From Nonlabens xylanidelens (GTDB taxonomy: Bacteria > Bacteroidota > Bacteroidia > Flavobacteriales > Flavobacteriaceae), in the NCBI RefSeq assembly GCF_002934445.1, contig NZ_PTJE01000001.1, forward strand, positions 248,001 through 312,000: 64,000 bases of DNA, read 5' to 3'. The notes beneath the pieces were generated by a model, which was not told the origin of the DNA, made no database searches, and worked only from the letters and a program-made list of their open reading frames with translations. Both the position numbers and the translations under genes were made by a program. Shown here piece by piece: positions 1-8,248 of this stretch (position 1 is the first letter of the stretch; each line of letters opens with the position of its first letter).

Positions 1-29
1 CCTCAATACAGGTTATAAAATTATAGGAT

Positions 30-416
30 ATGGGAACAAGTGCAGATGAAAAATTAAGATACAACGATGCTGACCTAGCTTACTTTAAAGACTTGCTTAA
101 TGCAAAAATTAAAGAAGCACAGGAACAGTATGAGCTTATCAAGAGTGCATATATGAATGATGCTAATAATGGAACTGATGACACTGCGCCACAGTTTAAA
201 GCATTTGACGAAGGTAGCGCTGTAATGAGCAAAGAAACCAGCTCTCAACTAGCGATACGTCAAGAAAAATTTATACGCGATCTTAAAAACGGATTGATAC
301 GCATCGAGAATAAATCTTATGGTGTTTGTAGAGTAACTGGAAAACTAATCAACAAGAAGCGTCTTGAATTAGTACCACATGCTACATTAAGTATCGAGGC
401 AAAAAACATGCAATAA
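30..416 (+). CDS. DksA/TraR-family regulator, degenerate zinc finger
   Basis: A 128-residue protein resembling the short DksA/TraR-like proteins common in Flavobacteriaceae, which are presumed to act on RNA polymerase. The N-terminal half (about residues 15-85) is charged and helical. The C-terminal segment carries the remnant of the C4 zinc finger: YGVCRVTGKLI has one cysteine where the family has CxxC, and the second cysteine pair is replaced in the PHATLSIEAK tail. Zinc binding is therefore doubtful. An in-frame stop at 24-26 just upstream makes the ATG at 30 the only sensible start. The gene precedes a secreted protein and lspA on the same strand, a neighbourhood often seen in this family. 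Function as an RNA polymerase-associated factor is inferred from the family. Confidence 0.85.
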   Translation: MGTSADEKLRYNDADLAYFKDLLNAKIKEAQEQYELIKSAYMNDANNGTDDTAPQFKAFDEGSAVMSKETSSQLAIRQEKFIRDLKNGLIRIENKSYGVCRVTGKLINKKRLELVPHATLSIEAKNMQ

Positions 417-463
417 TTACATTATTCAGCTCATTACGAGCATTTATTTAAATCTTTGTAAAT

Positions 464-1141
464 ATGGATCACAGTTATACTTGTTCTAGTTTACAAAGGT
501 TTTTATGTTTTATGAGTCTTGTTGTTTTTCTCGCTTTCGCGAAAGCGGATGCTCAAACAACTTCTTCTAATAGAAATGAGACCAGCCATAGTCTAGCTAC
601 TTTTAAGACTATAGATATACATTTACAACAACACATACAGTTGGAGATAAAAACCAGCAATTCACAGGATGTAAAATTAATTACATCTGTAAATGGAGAA
701 TATAAAAACGCAGTAATTCTATCTAGTATTATAAGGAATGACTCTTTAATAATTACAGACCCCATTCATCCTACGTTCTCTTTTCCTGGAGACAAACTAA
801 GTGCGCATAAAGTAATAGACAGTAAGGCGACTATTGTACTACCTGAGAATAAGAAACTAGTCATTAACGTACAAAGTGCCGACTTAAAAATAAGTGGAAA
901 TTACGACAGCGTATACATAAATCAACTATCTGGCAGTTGTAAAATAGATCAACTGAAGGGTGATTTACATTTTATATCTGTTTATGCCAGTATATATGCT
1001 AACCTGAAAAACTATGATGTAACTAGTGCATCACGATCGGGAAAAGTACATGAATTTAAAAAACCTGTACAAATCAAGTATTTTGCTAGGCTAGAAACGG
1101 TATCTGGCAATATAAGCACGTTAAACAAGCGTTTTAATTAG
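464..1141 (+). CDS. Exported DUF2807/DUF4097-like protein
   Basis: A 225-residue protein with an N-terminal signal peptide (hydrophobic run at about residues 12-27, cleavage likely after AKADA). The rest is a beta-rich body with repeated short hydrophobic strands (IVLPENKKLVINVQSADLKI and following), like the right-handed beta-solenoid adhesin-like DUF2807/DUF4097 proteins of Bacteroidota. No catalytic motif is visible. The 16-bp palindrome CGCTTTCGCGAAAGCG lies inside the gene and encodes the end of the signal peptide (LAFAKADA). It lies between the dksA-like gene and lspA on the same strand, with gaps of 47 and 27 bases. The exact role is unknown; periplasmic or surface location is inferred from the signal peptide. 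Confidence 0.7.
   Translation: MDHSYTCSSLQRFLCFMSLVVFLAFAKADAQTTSSNRNETSHSLATFKTIDIHLQQHIQLEIKTSNSQDVKLITSVNGEYKNAVILSSIIRNDSLIITDPIHPTFSFPGDKLSAHKVIDSKATIVLPENKKLVINVQSADLKISGNYDSVYINQLSGSCKIDQLKGDLHFISVYASIYANLKNYDVTSASRSGKVHEFKKPVQIKYFARLETVSGNISTLNKRFN
532..547. repeat. 16-bp palindrome CGCTTTCGCGAAAGCG, copy 1
   Basis: Perfect copy inside the exported protein gene at 464-1141, read as A-F-A-K-A at the signal peptide end. Confidence 0.95.
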
Positions 1142-1168
1142 TATTTTAGCACTTCTGAAAAAGATTAA

Positions 1169-1801
1169 ATGAAATTAACAAAAGCTATACTCATTATACT
1201 ATTGATCATTATAATTGATCAAGCTAGTAAAATTTATATAAAATTAAATTACACGTTAACGGATAGTACGAGTCCAGCCATAGTAGATTGGGGTAAATTT
1301 AAACTTCTTTTTTATGAAAACGCAGGTGCAGCTTGGGGAATGGAGATACCTGGTGATTATGGTAAGTTAATCTTAGTTATTTTTAGAATTTTTGCGGTTT
1401 TTGGGATAGGTTATTGGTTAGTGAGCAGTATTAAAAAGCACGGACACAAGATCTTAATCTTATGTATTTCGTTAATTTTTGCAGGTGCATTTGGTAACAT
1501 TATAGACTCTGTTTTTTACGGTGTTATCTTCTCTGGTAGTTATCACGGCGCAATAGCTACAGCATTTCCAGAAGCTGGTGGTTATGCAGGTCTAGGATAT
1601 GGTCACGTAGTAGATATGTTATATTTCCCATTATTTGAAGGAGACTGGCCACAATGGATGCCATTTGTAGGAGGAGAGCACTTCAAATTCTTTAACGCGA
1701 TTTTCAACGTTGCCGATAGCGCCATTACTGTAGGAGTGATTTTATTAGTAATTTTCAGTAAGAAAGCATTTCCCGATACCGATAAGAAAAGTGTAGCCTA
1801 A
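1169..1801 (+). CDS. lspA: Lipoprotein signal peptidase (signal peptidase II)
   Basis: Inner-membrane aspartyl protease that removes the signal peptide of diacylglyceryl-prolipoproteins. The 210-residue protein opens with a transmembrane helix ending in IIIIDQASK, matching the family start, followed by NAGAAWGM. The two catalytic aspartates are visible in GNIIDSVFYG and FNVADSAITVG. There are four predicted membrane helices. It is longer than the roughly 160-residue E. coli enzyme because of a loop of about 50 residues between the conserved blocks, as is usual in Flavobacteriia. It ends one base before the convergent response regulator gene. It would process the many lipoproteins encoded here, such as those at 46-49 kb. 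Confidence 0.95.
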   Translation: MKLTKAILIILLIIIIDQASKIYIKLNYTLTDSTSPAIVDWGKFKLLFYENAGAAWGMEIPGDYGKLILVIFRIFAVFGIGYWLVSSIKKHGHKILILCISLIFAGAFGNIIDSVFYGVIFSGSYHGAIATAFPEAGGYAGLGYGHVVDMLYFPLFEGDWPQWMPFVGGEHFKFFNAIFNVADSAITVGVILLVIFSKKAFPDTDKKSVA

Positions 1802-2197
1802 TTAAACAGAAAACGCTTCTATCATAGCCTGCTTGTTGATAGGCTTTGTAATGAAGCTATTCACGATATCGTGACTATTTGCCTTAGCTACTTCTACAGG
1901 GTTAATAGTAGAACTAACTACATTTATTTTCAAACCTTCTTCTTTTAATTTACCTGCATAAGTTTCCATCTCATCTAGAAACTCCCAACCGTCCATAACA
2001 GGCATATTAAGATCTAGCAAGACTACTTCTGGCAGCTCTGGATCTTGTTTACCTAACTGTTCTTCAAAAAATTTAAGAGCCAGTTTACCGTTCTCAAAAA
2101 TAACTAACTCTTGTGCGAGTTTATTTTTTTTGATGAGCATTTTGATCAAACTGACATACAGTTTATCATCGTCTATTATACAAGCTTTCTTTACCAA
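1802..2197 (-). CDS. Single-domain response regulator (CheY-like)
   Basis: A 131-residue receiver domain with no output domain. Acidic residues IIDDD lie near the start, the phospho-acceptor is D62 in LLDLNMPVMDGWEF, S95/S96 fill the switch position and K118 lies in TKPI. It lies 12 bases downstream of the PAS histidine kinase on the same strand, so the two are almost certainly co-transcribed and form a phosphorelay pair. With no DNA-binding domain the output must be protein-protein contact or phosphotransfer onward. Such stand-alone receivers are frequent in Flavobacteriaceae. The signal is unknown. Confidence 0.9.
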   Translation of the reverse strand: MVKKACIIDDDKLYVSLIKMLIKKNKLAQELVIFENGKLALKFFEEQLGKQDPELPEVVLLDLNMPVMDGWEFLDEMETYAGKLKEEGLKINVVSSTINPVEVAKANSHDIVNSFITKPINKQAMIEAFSV

Positions 2198-2209
2198 TTC
2201 TATTCTATC

Positions 2210-3310
2210 TTAAAATTTTACAGTAAACAAACTGCCTTTCCCTACTTCACTTACCACTGAGATATTACCACCCAGCGATTCTACTTGATTCTTTGTTAAA
2301 AATAAGCCTATTCCACGAGCATCTTCATTATCGTGGAACGTTTTATACATATTAAAAATCTTAGTTCCATTTCTATCTAGATCGATACCGATACCATTAT
2401 CTTGAAACGTAAGCAATTTATTATTTCTTTTGGCTTTAGTCTTTACATTAATTTTCAATGTCTTAGAACTATCTCGATACTTAATAGCGTTAGATAATAA
2501 GTTAGAAAAAATACTGCTCAAAAATGTTGGAACATAATCAATATGACTAAGATTTGAAAAATCATATTTTAAAGATACATCAATCTCTTCTAATAATGAC
2601 CTATGATCTTCTAAAACACTTTTAAAAACACTTTCTATATCCACAGGCTCTTTACTCTTCTCATGAGTATTAATAGTTACAACTTCATTTAAATGCTCTA
2701 GTGTCTCACTTAAGTTGTTAGATATATCTGAGAGGTAGCTTTTAAAAACCTTTTCATCCGTACCTACCAGTGGAGAGTTAAAAGTCTCTAAAGTCAGTTC
2801 AAGATTGCTAGAATGTACTCTTAAATTATGAGAAACTATATGAGCAAAATGGACTAATCTCTCGTTTTGAACCTCTATTATTTTTGCCGTTTCCTCTAGC
2901 TCTTTACCTTGCCTTACATATCGATCTATACTAGTAAAAACACCTCTTATACCGACTACCTTACCAGAAACGTCATCATATAATGGCTTACCAGTGGCAC
3001 GCATCCATATCTTTTGATCATTGTGATCGATCATTTCTAGATCTTCTACAAATTCACGTCCTTTAACACAGTTTTGAAAATGTATCCATATGGATTTAAA
3101 ATCGACAAATAAATTTAAACCAGTTTCAAAATCTACTCTATAATCATTAGGTAAACTCAACACTCTTTTACCCATATCGTCTATAAAACAACAACCTGTT
3201 TCTAGGTTTGCACTATAAGAACCAGTTGCAGTAAGAAGAGCTGCTTCTTTTAAAAAGTAATCTTTGTCTTGCAGTTTTTGTTGCAAGTTTTTTTCGGGAG
3301 TGATTTTCAT
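2210..3310 (-). CDS. PAS-domain sensor histidine kinase
   Basis: A 366-residue kinase with no transmembrane segment, so probably cytosolic. A PAS/PAC domain covers about residues 20-130. The dimerisation/phospho-acceptor helix follows, with H161 in IVSHNLR. The ATPase domain shows an N box (NLLSNAIKYRDSS), a G1 box (DNGIGID) and a G2 box (RGIGLFLTKNQVESLGG), ending in GSLFTVKF. It is the first gene of a two-gene unit with the receiver at 1802-2197. The HNLR type of H box is typical of Bacteroidota PAS kinases. The ligand sensed by the PAS domain cannot be read from sequence. Confidence 0.9.
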   Translation of the reverse strand: MKITPEKNLQQKLQDKDYFLKEAALLTATGSYSANLETGCCFIDDMGKRVLSLPNDYRVDFETGLNLFVDFKSIWIHFQNCVKGREFVEDLEMIDHNDQKIWMRATGKPLYDDVSGKVVGIRGVFTSIDRYVRQGKELEETAKIIEVQNERLVHFAHIVSHNLRVHSSNLELTLETFNSPLVGTDEKVFKSYLSDISNNLSETLEHLNEVVTINTHEKSKEPVDIESVFKSVLEDHRSLLEEIDVSLKYDFSNLSHIDYVPTFLSSIFSNLLSNAIKYRDSSKTLKINVKTKAKRNNKLLTFQDNGIGIDLDRNGTKIFNMYKTFHDNEDARGIGLFLTKNQVESLGGNISVVSEVGKGSLFTVKF

Positions 3311-3429
3311 CGTTTAAGGGGAAACGTTATCATAAAATCACCAATTAGTAAAAGACTAAAATGGTAACATTTGTGAAAATAATAAATAAATGTTAACATT
3401 TTGTATTTAATTTATTTGACTTTAATCAA

Positions 3430-4014
3430 TTAAATATGACTTTCAACTGTTTTAAACGCATTTTGACCTGTTAAAATGTAATCCAGCTTAATATCGTCTT
3501 CATTCACATCTATTTTATTATCCAAAGGTTTAAAGAAAGATAAGCCTATTTTTAAAATACCTGGCTTACATTTCCTTAAAAACCTGTCATAAAACCCTTT
3601 TCCGTAACCTACTCTATTACCAAATTTGTCTACTGCTAGCAATGGGACGAATACAACATCTAGTTGTTGCTCATTTATAGGTATCCCATTTTCATCTGGT
3701 TCTGGAATACCATATTCATTATTTATAATCTTGGTCTGATCTGTTAATAAGTAATGAGACATTGAAAAATCATCAAAATTTGATTTAGAAATAACGATGT
3801 TTTTATCCTTTCCCTGGAGTATGTGTAATAAATACTCTGTATTTACCTCTTTATGACGTTTTATAGGGAGAAAAATATGATAATTAGAATACTCCCAAAT
3901 ATCAAGTTTCAATGCTTGATTTGCTATTTGTAAACTGTACTCTTCTACTTGATCTGAAGTAAGTGTTTTCCTGAGTTGAGCGTACTTCTTTCTAAGTTCT
4001 TTTTTACTCTCCAT
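3430..4014 (-). CDS. 5-formyltetrahydrofolate cyclo-ligase
   Basis: Converts 5-formyl-THF plus ATP to 5,10-methenyl-THF, returning stored folate to one-carbon metabolism. It is 194 residues from the ATG at 4014 (MESKKELRKKYAQLRK); an upstream ATG at 4038 adds eight poorly conserved residues. The family signature is GYGKGFYDRFL near the C terminus, and the N-terminal Lys/Arg-rich helix with KKELRKKY matches the ATP-binding start. It overlaps the end of the aspartoacylase-like gene by 11 bases, so it is the last gene of the Zn-protease/RimK operon. The metabolic link to that operon is not obvious. Confidence 0.9.
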   Translation of the reverse strand: MESKKELRKKYAQLRKTLTSDQVEEYSLQIANQALKLDIWEYSNYHIFLPIKRHKEVNTEYLLHILQGKDKNIVISKSNFDDFSMSHYLLTDQTKIINNEYGIPEPDENGIPINEQQLDVVFVPLLAVDKFGNRVGYGKGFYDRFLRKCKPGILKIGLSFFKPLDNKIDVNEDDIKLDYILTGQNAFKTVESHI

Positions 4015-4963
4015 CTTTGGATATATGAAATATCGCATCTCCCTGGTATACTAGCGGACTATAATTCACATTAATTACATAACCAGCATGAGGTGCTTTT
4101 ACCTTGTATCTTAATTCTCCATAAGGATCTGTTATAACAGCAATAAACTCATCCTTTTCTACTCTTTTACCACAATCTACCTTTGGGTGCAATAGACCAG
4201 AATATCTTGCTCTTATCCATTTTGAGTTAGTAATAATTACAGACTCCTTTTCTGCCACTGGAACTTCAACACTTGGGTCTAACATTTTTAAATGATCCAA
4301 CACTCGTATTGCGCCATTTACTGCTGTAGAAACCACTTTTTTATCACTATGACTAGACATTCCTCCTTCAAAAAGCAGGTATTTCTTATCCAGACCAGAG
4401 CACGTCGCTCTAAATGTCTTTTTAATATTGCTACCATGCATCAAAAACGGCGCATTAAACACTTTGGCTAGATCCCATGACTGCACTTCTAGCTGGGACA
4501 CTCGTAAATGAGGCGCATTAAAACGTTGTGCACCACCAGTGTGAAAATCCATTACTAAATCCACAAGGGGTAAAATCTCTTTAGTAATTTGATAGGCAAA
4601 CCTACTGGCTAGCGCACCTGATTTAGTTCCTGGAAAAACTCTATTTAAATCTCTACCGTCAGGAAATTCTCTCTGACCATTTAGAAAGCCAAAAACATTT
4701 AAAACCGGTATGGCGATTATAGTACCTATTGCTGGCTTATTTAAATTCTTAGAAATAATCTGGCGTACCGTCTCGATACCGTTAATTTCGTCACCGTGAA
4801 TACCACCAGTAATTAGTACCACAGGACCTGCTTTCTTACTACGATTAATAATAACAGGCACTTCTATACTAGTAGACGTATAAAGTTTTGCCATATTAAA
4901 ATTGAGCTTATAACTTTTGCCTGGCTCAATAACCGTATCAAAAATCTTAATTTCTTTAAGCAT
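4004..4963 (-). CDS. Succinylglutamate desuccinylase/aspartoacylase family zinc hydrolase
   Basis: A 319-residue M14-like zinc carboxypeptidase-fold enzyme. Metal ligands are visible as H56 and E59 in GGIHGDEINGIE and H141 in MDFHTGG. The substrate-carboxylate motif GRDLNRVFPG lies between them, and a beta-rich C-terminal domain follows (about 230-319). Members hydrolyse N-acyl amino acids or small amides, but substrates of this RimK-linked subgroup are unknown. It overlaps the rimK-like gene by 8 bases upstream and the cyclo-ligase by 11 bases downstream, implying one transcript. One inference is that it trims amino acids or glutamate tails added by the RimK-like ligase. Confidence 0.88.
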   Translation of the reverse strand: MLKEIKIFDTVIEPGKSYKLNFNMAKLYTSTSIEVPVIINRSKKAGPVVLITGGIHGDEINGIETVRQIISKNLNKPAIGTIIAIPVLNVFGFLNGQREFPDGRDLNRVFPGTKSGALASRFAYQITKEILPLVDLVMDFHTGGAQRFNAPHLRVSQLEVQSWDLAKVFNAPFLMHGSNIKKTFRATCSGLDKKYLLFEGGMSSHSDKKVVSTAVNGAIRVLDHLKMLDPSVEVPVAEKESVIITNSKWIRARYSGLLHPKVDCGKRVEKDEFIAVITDPYGELRYKVKAPHAGYVINVNYSPLVYQGDAIFHISKDGE

Positions 4964-5834
4964 TTACACCTTTTTCAATATATTTAATAATCTCACCTGC
5001 TATATTCTTATTTGTAGCTGCTTCTATCCCTTCTAGCCCAGGAGAACTATTCACTTCTAGTACTAATGGCCCACGACTACTCTGTAATAAATCAACACCA
5101 CACACACCGAGACCTAAGGATTTTGCTGCATTTATAGCAGTCTCTTCTTCTTGCTTAGATAACGTGATACTCTTTGCGGTACCACCTCTATGTAGGTTAG
5201 ACCTAAACTCACCTTCTTGCGCCTGTCTTTTCATCGCACCTACTACCTTGTCTCCAACTACAAAGGCGCGCAAATCTGCACCACCAGCCTCTTTAATAAA
5301 CTCCTGTATAATAACACGAGTTTTCAATTCATTATTAGCATCAATAATAGCATCTGCCGCCTCAATTGTTTCTGCTAGATTAACTCCTACACCTTGTGTT
5401 CCCTCAAGAACCTTAATAACTACAGGCGGTCCGTCTACACGTTTACAAATATCATCAGTATGCTCGCCAAAGTTGGTAAATACCGTCTTAGGCATGTCCA
5501 CACCACTTCTAGAAAGCAATTGCAGGCTTTGCAATTTATCCCTACTTCTTACCAGTGCCATAGAACTAACAGTTGTAAAACAGCCCATCATTTCAAACTG
5601 TCTTACGATTGCAGTACCATAAAAGGTAATACTAGCACCTACACGAGGTATGATAGCATCTGGTGTAACGAGACGTTCTCCATGATAATAAACCGTAGGT
5701 TTTTGCTTTTCAAGTTTTATATCACAATGGAGCACATTAATTGCTTTTGCGATATGCCCAGCTTTTCTAGCTTCTTCTATGAGTCTTTTGGTACTGTAGA
5801 GACTTGTACTACGAGATAAGATATTAATCTTCAT
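4956..5834 (-). CDS. rimK: RimK-family ATP-grasp ligase
   Basis: A 292-residue ATP-grasp enzyme. The N-terminal domain (about 1-95) ends in PRVGAS. The ATP-binding core includes VIKVLEGTQGVGV, and the metal-binding end has GVDLLQSSRGPLVLEVNSSPGLEGIE. E. coli RimK adds glutamates to the C terminus of ribosomal protein S6; relatives make other amide bonds. It overlaps the upstream Zn-protease gene by 11 bases and the downstream aspartoacylase-like gene by 8 bases. The same partners accompany rimK in other marine bacteria, and in Pseudomonas a retropepsin-like protein (RimB) is linked to RimK. Whether S6 is the substrate here is unproven. Confidence 0.9.
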   Translation of the reverse strand: MKINILSRSTSLYSTKRLIEEARKAGHIAKAINVLHCDIKLEKQKPTVYYHGERLVTPDAIIPRVGASITFYGTAIVRQFEMMGCFTTVSSMALVRSRDKLQSLQLLSRSGVDMPKTVFTNFGEHTDDICKRVDGPPVVIKVLEGTQGVGVNLAETIEAADAIIDANNELKTRVIIQEFIKEAGGADLRAFVVGDKVVGAMKRQAQEGEFRSNLHRGGTAKSITLSKQEEETAINAAKSLGLGVCGVDLLQSSRGPLVLEVNSSPGLEGIEAATNKNIAGEIIKYIEKGVNA

Positions 5835-6261
5835 GCTGTGATTGTAAATATGAAACGTCCTGTAACTCAGGATCTACTATAAATCTAGGGGAAAGAAATT
5901 TACGGCCTATTAAAACTGGATATCTCATTTCTTCACGATTGCTTAAAGTTAAAGAAATTTTATAGAGTTTCTTAAAAAGTCTGATATTTCCTTGAACTTC
6001 ATATCGCAAGTCTACACTACCATTACTACTGCGCACACTAGTAATTTTATATACTTCAAAACTTAATCGCTTACCATGATACTGTTCATGCTCCACATCT
6101 AGAAGTGTGGCGTGTAAAACACCATCTATCTCTTCTATATCTTTGCAGTGAATACTACTGGTATATGCGCCGGTATCAATTTTAATGTCAATCCCTTCTA
6201 TCTGTAATCTAGGGAAATCTGCTCGATCTGTGCGACCTATGATTATTTTTTTTGTTGTCAA
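5824..6261 (-). CDS. RimK-associated retropepsin-like 'ATP-dependent zinc protease'
   Basis: A 145-residue small protein of the pfam Zn_protease (DUF785) family, which has a retropepsin-like fold. The signature D29-T30-G31-A32 lies in IKIDTGAYTSSIH and the C-terminal YPVLIGRKFL block is also typical. Despite the family name, an aspartic-protease-like active site is the more likely reading. First gene of a tightly overlapping operon with the RimK-like ligase. In Pseudomonas the homologue RimB is described as a partner of RimK in S6 modification; the same coupling is inferred here. Its divergent upstream region carries palindrome copy 2. Confidence 0.88.
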   Translation of the reverse strand: MTTKKIIIGRTDRADFPRLQIEGIDIKIDTGAYTSSIHCKDIEEIDGVLHATLLDVEHEQYHGKRLSFEVYKITSVRSSNGSVDLRYEVQGNIRLFKKLYKISLTLSNREEMRYPVLIGRKFLSPRFIVDPELQDVSYLQSQHED

Positions 6262-6355
6262 TTTTGCGTTTAATTATTAAAACAAAGATGCATTATTATT
6301 GCACGATACAATACGTGCATATCATAAATTATAAGAAACCTTGTGAGAGATGTTC

Positions 6356-6371
6356 CGCTTTCGCGAAAGCG
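6356..6371. repeat. 16-bp palindrome CGCTTTCGCGAAAGCG, copy 2
   Basis: Perfect copy in the gap between the Zn-protease gene start and the 3' end of the cystathionine synthase gene. Confidence 0.95.
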
Positions 6372-6450
6372 AGAAAACATCAAACTTCATTTATTAAAAA
6401 AGCAAATACATTACAACTAAAAACAGCGCCATTAACACAGCACATATTCT

Positions 6451-7596
6451 TTATGAAGTCAGTGCCTGATTAAGATCTTCTAATAAATCATCTACATCTT
6501 CTATTCCCACGCTTAGTCGTATCAATGAATCTACGATACCTGTTTTCTCGCGATCTTCTTTAGGTATACTAGCATGAGTCATGCTCGCAGGATGCCCAGC
6601 GAGAGACTCTACACCACCTAATGATTCTCCTAAAGTAAACACCTTTAAATTCTCCACAACCTTAACTGCACTTTCTAATGTACCAGCTTTTGTACTAAAA
6701 GAAACCATACCGCCGTAATCCTTCATTTGCTTTTTAGCAATTTCATGATTAGGATGATCTTCAAAACCTGGCCAGTACACTTTATCTACATTAGGATTTG
6801 ATTTTAATGCATGAGCAACATCTTTACCATTTTCACAATGACGTTGCATTCTTACATGAAGTGTTTTTATACCTCGCAATACTAAAAAGCAGTCTTGTGG
6901 ACCAGGAACAGCACCACTTGCATTTTGTATAAAGTACAATCTCTTAGCCAGCGCTTCATCATTTACGACTAGAGAACCCATTACAACATCGCTATGACCA
7001 CCTAAATATTTAGTAGCGCTGTGCATAATAATATCTGCACCTAAATCTAAGGGCTGTTGTAAATATGGTGTTGCAAATGTGTTATCTACTGCTAGAAGTA
7101 ATTGGTGCTTTTTAGATATTCTTGAAACGGCTTCTATGTCTATAATATTCATCATAGGGTTAGTAGGCGTTTCTACCCAAATAAGTTTTGTGTTACCATT
7201 GATGTGCTTCTCAATGTCAGCAGCGTTCTCCATTCCTACAAAATGAAACTTGATACCGAAATTTTGAAAAATCTGTGTGAATAATCGGTAAGAACCACCA
7301 TATAAATCGCTAGTAGAAATTACCTCATCACCAGATTTTAATAATTTAAGCACCGCATCAATAGCGGCAAGACCAGAACCGAAAGCAATTCCATAAGCGC
7401 CATTCTCTAGACTAGCCATAGATTTTTCTAACGCATTACGAGTAGGATTACCACTACGTGAGTATTCAAAACCTTTATGTCCATGTGGTGTACTTTGTTT
7501 AAAAGTAGTGGTTTGATAAATGGGTGGCATTACAGAATTATAGGCTGGATCTATATTCTCCTGACCGCCGTGAATGGTTTTGGTATTAAATTTCAT
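6451..7596 (-). CDS. Cystathionine gamma-synthase/gamma-lyase family PLP enzyme
   Basis: A 381-residue Cys/Met-metabolism PLP enzyme. The PLP lysine is K196 in HSATKYLGGHSD. Other conserved blocks are YSRSGNPTRNALE, AFGSGLAAIDAV, VETPTNPMMNI, DNTFATPYLQ and the C-terminal SLGGVESLAGHPASMTH. The family makes cystathionine from O-acyl-homoserine and cysteine (MetB) or cleaves cystathionine to cysteine (CGL). Sequence by eye does not separate the two, although the SLGGVES block occurs in both. Monocistronic by position, 67 bases from the DinB-family gene. Cytosolic. Family assignment is firm; direction of the reaction is open. Confidence 0.93.
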   Translation of the reverse strand: MKFNTKTIHGGQENIDPAYNSVMPPIYQTTTFKQSTPHGHKGFEYSRSGNPTRNALEKSMASLENGAYGIAFGSGLAAIDAVLKLLKSGDEVISTSDLYGGSYRLFTQIFQNFGIKFHFVGMENAADIEKHINGNTKLIWVETPTNPMMNIIDIEAVSRISKKHQLLLAVDNTFATPYLQQPLDLGADIIMHSATKYLGGHSDVVMGSLVVNDEALAKRLYFIQNASGAVPGPQDCFLVLRGIKTLHVRMQRHCENGKDVAHALKSNPNVDKVYWPGFEDHPNHEIAKKQMKDYGGMVSFSTKAGTLESAVKVVENLKVFTLGESLGGVESLAGHPASMTHASIPKEDREKTGIVDSLIRLSVGIEDVDDLLEDLNQALTS

Positions 7597-7662
7597 ATCC
7601 TTCTTTTCTTAGGTATAAAAGTAAAAGCTAGTTTTAAAACCGGCTTGCTTTTTAAAATTTAT

Positions 7663-8127
7663 TTAATTGTTCTTAATCGCCTTCCTAATAGCAAGAGCAT
7701 AACCTAGGTGTATACCTTCATGAATATTATTCATACTTAGCGCCTCTTCTACATTGCGCATTTTATAACCAGTACTAGTGGTGTACTCCTTAAATTCTTT
7801 AAAAACTCCACTTTCATAGTCTGTTTTAGTTTTTTCTATAAGATCTAATAGCATGACTTTATACTCTTCTATCTGTTCTTTGCTTACCTCACCATCTGGC
7901 ATGGTACCGTTACCATATTTATCTGCTAATTCTTTGGTTACAGATTTTTCTAGACCTGAAAGCCCATAAACCAGACCTTGTTGTGCTGTGATACTGTGCA
8001 CAATATTCCAAATGATATTGTTTCTAAAACCTTCTGGAATCAGATTTAATTCATCCACGGTAAGCTGGTCTATAAGGCTTAAAAATATTTTTCTAGTGGT
8101 TAGATTATGTTCAAATAAGTGATTCAT
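7663..8127 (-). CDS. DinB/YfiT-family four-helix protein
   Basis: A 154-residue protein with the layout of DinB-like metalloproteins. Candidate metal-binding histidines sit in NIVHSITAQQ (about residue 45) and in the C-terminal NIHEGIHLGYALAIRK. Members of this fold include bacillithiol or mycothiol transferases and uncharacterised proteins; no substrate can be proposed. It starts about 120 bases from the divergent ArsC-like gene, with a one-mismatch palindrome between them. This DinB fold is unrelated to DNA polymerase IV despite the shared name. Confidence 0.8.
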   Translation of the reverse strand: MNHLFEHNLTTRKIFLSLIDQLTVDELNLIPEGFRNNIIWNIVHSITAQQGLVYGLSGLEKSVTKELADKYGNGTMPDGEVSKEQIEEYKVMLLDLIEKTKTDYESGVFKEFKEYTTSTGYKMRNVEEALSMNNIHEGIHLGYALAIRKAIKNN

Positions 8128-8162
8128 GTAACGTTGTATTTAATTTATGATTGATTTTATTC

Positions 8163-8178
8163 CGCTTTAGCGAAAGCG
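8163..8178. repeat. 16-bp palindrome, copy 3 (one mismatch)
   Basis: CGCTTTAGCGAAAGCG differs from the consensus at one position. Intergenic, in the divergent gap between the DinB-fold gene and the ArsC-like gene. Confidence 0.85.
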
Positions 8179-8236
8179 AAACCAGCATATTAATTAATAT
8201 TAAGGCTAAAGATATTCCTTATCAAAAAAGCTATCG

Positions 8237-8244
8237 TAATTTTG
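8237..8244 (+). promoter_or_regulatory. Candidate -7 promoter box TAATTTTG, near-leaderless
   Basis: Matches the Bacteroidota sigma-A box TAnnTTTG. It lies only 4 bases before the ATG at 8249, so transcription would begin at or next to the start codon. No clear -33 TTG at the usual distance. Confidence 0.45.
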
Positions 8245-8248
8245 CTAT

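Noticed and set aside
5164-5819. Two long plus-strand ORFs opposite the rimK-like gene
   Set aside because: They are antisense shadows of a well-supported ATP-grasp gene with no domain or start signals.
6252-6473. 73-residue plus-strand ORF over the divergent gap
   Set aside because: It runs through palindrome copy 2 and the end of the cystathionine gene, with no family resemblance.
7597-7662. Riboswitch before the cystathionine synthase/lyase gene
   Set aside because: The leader is too short and shows no conserved aptamer-like pairing.
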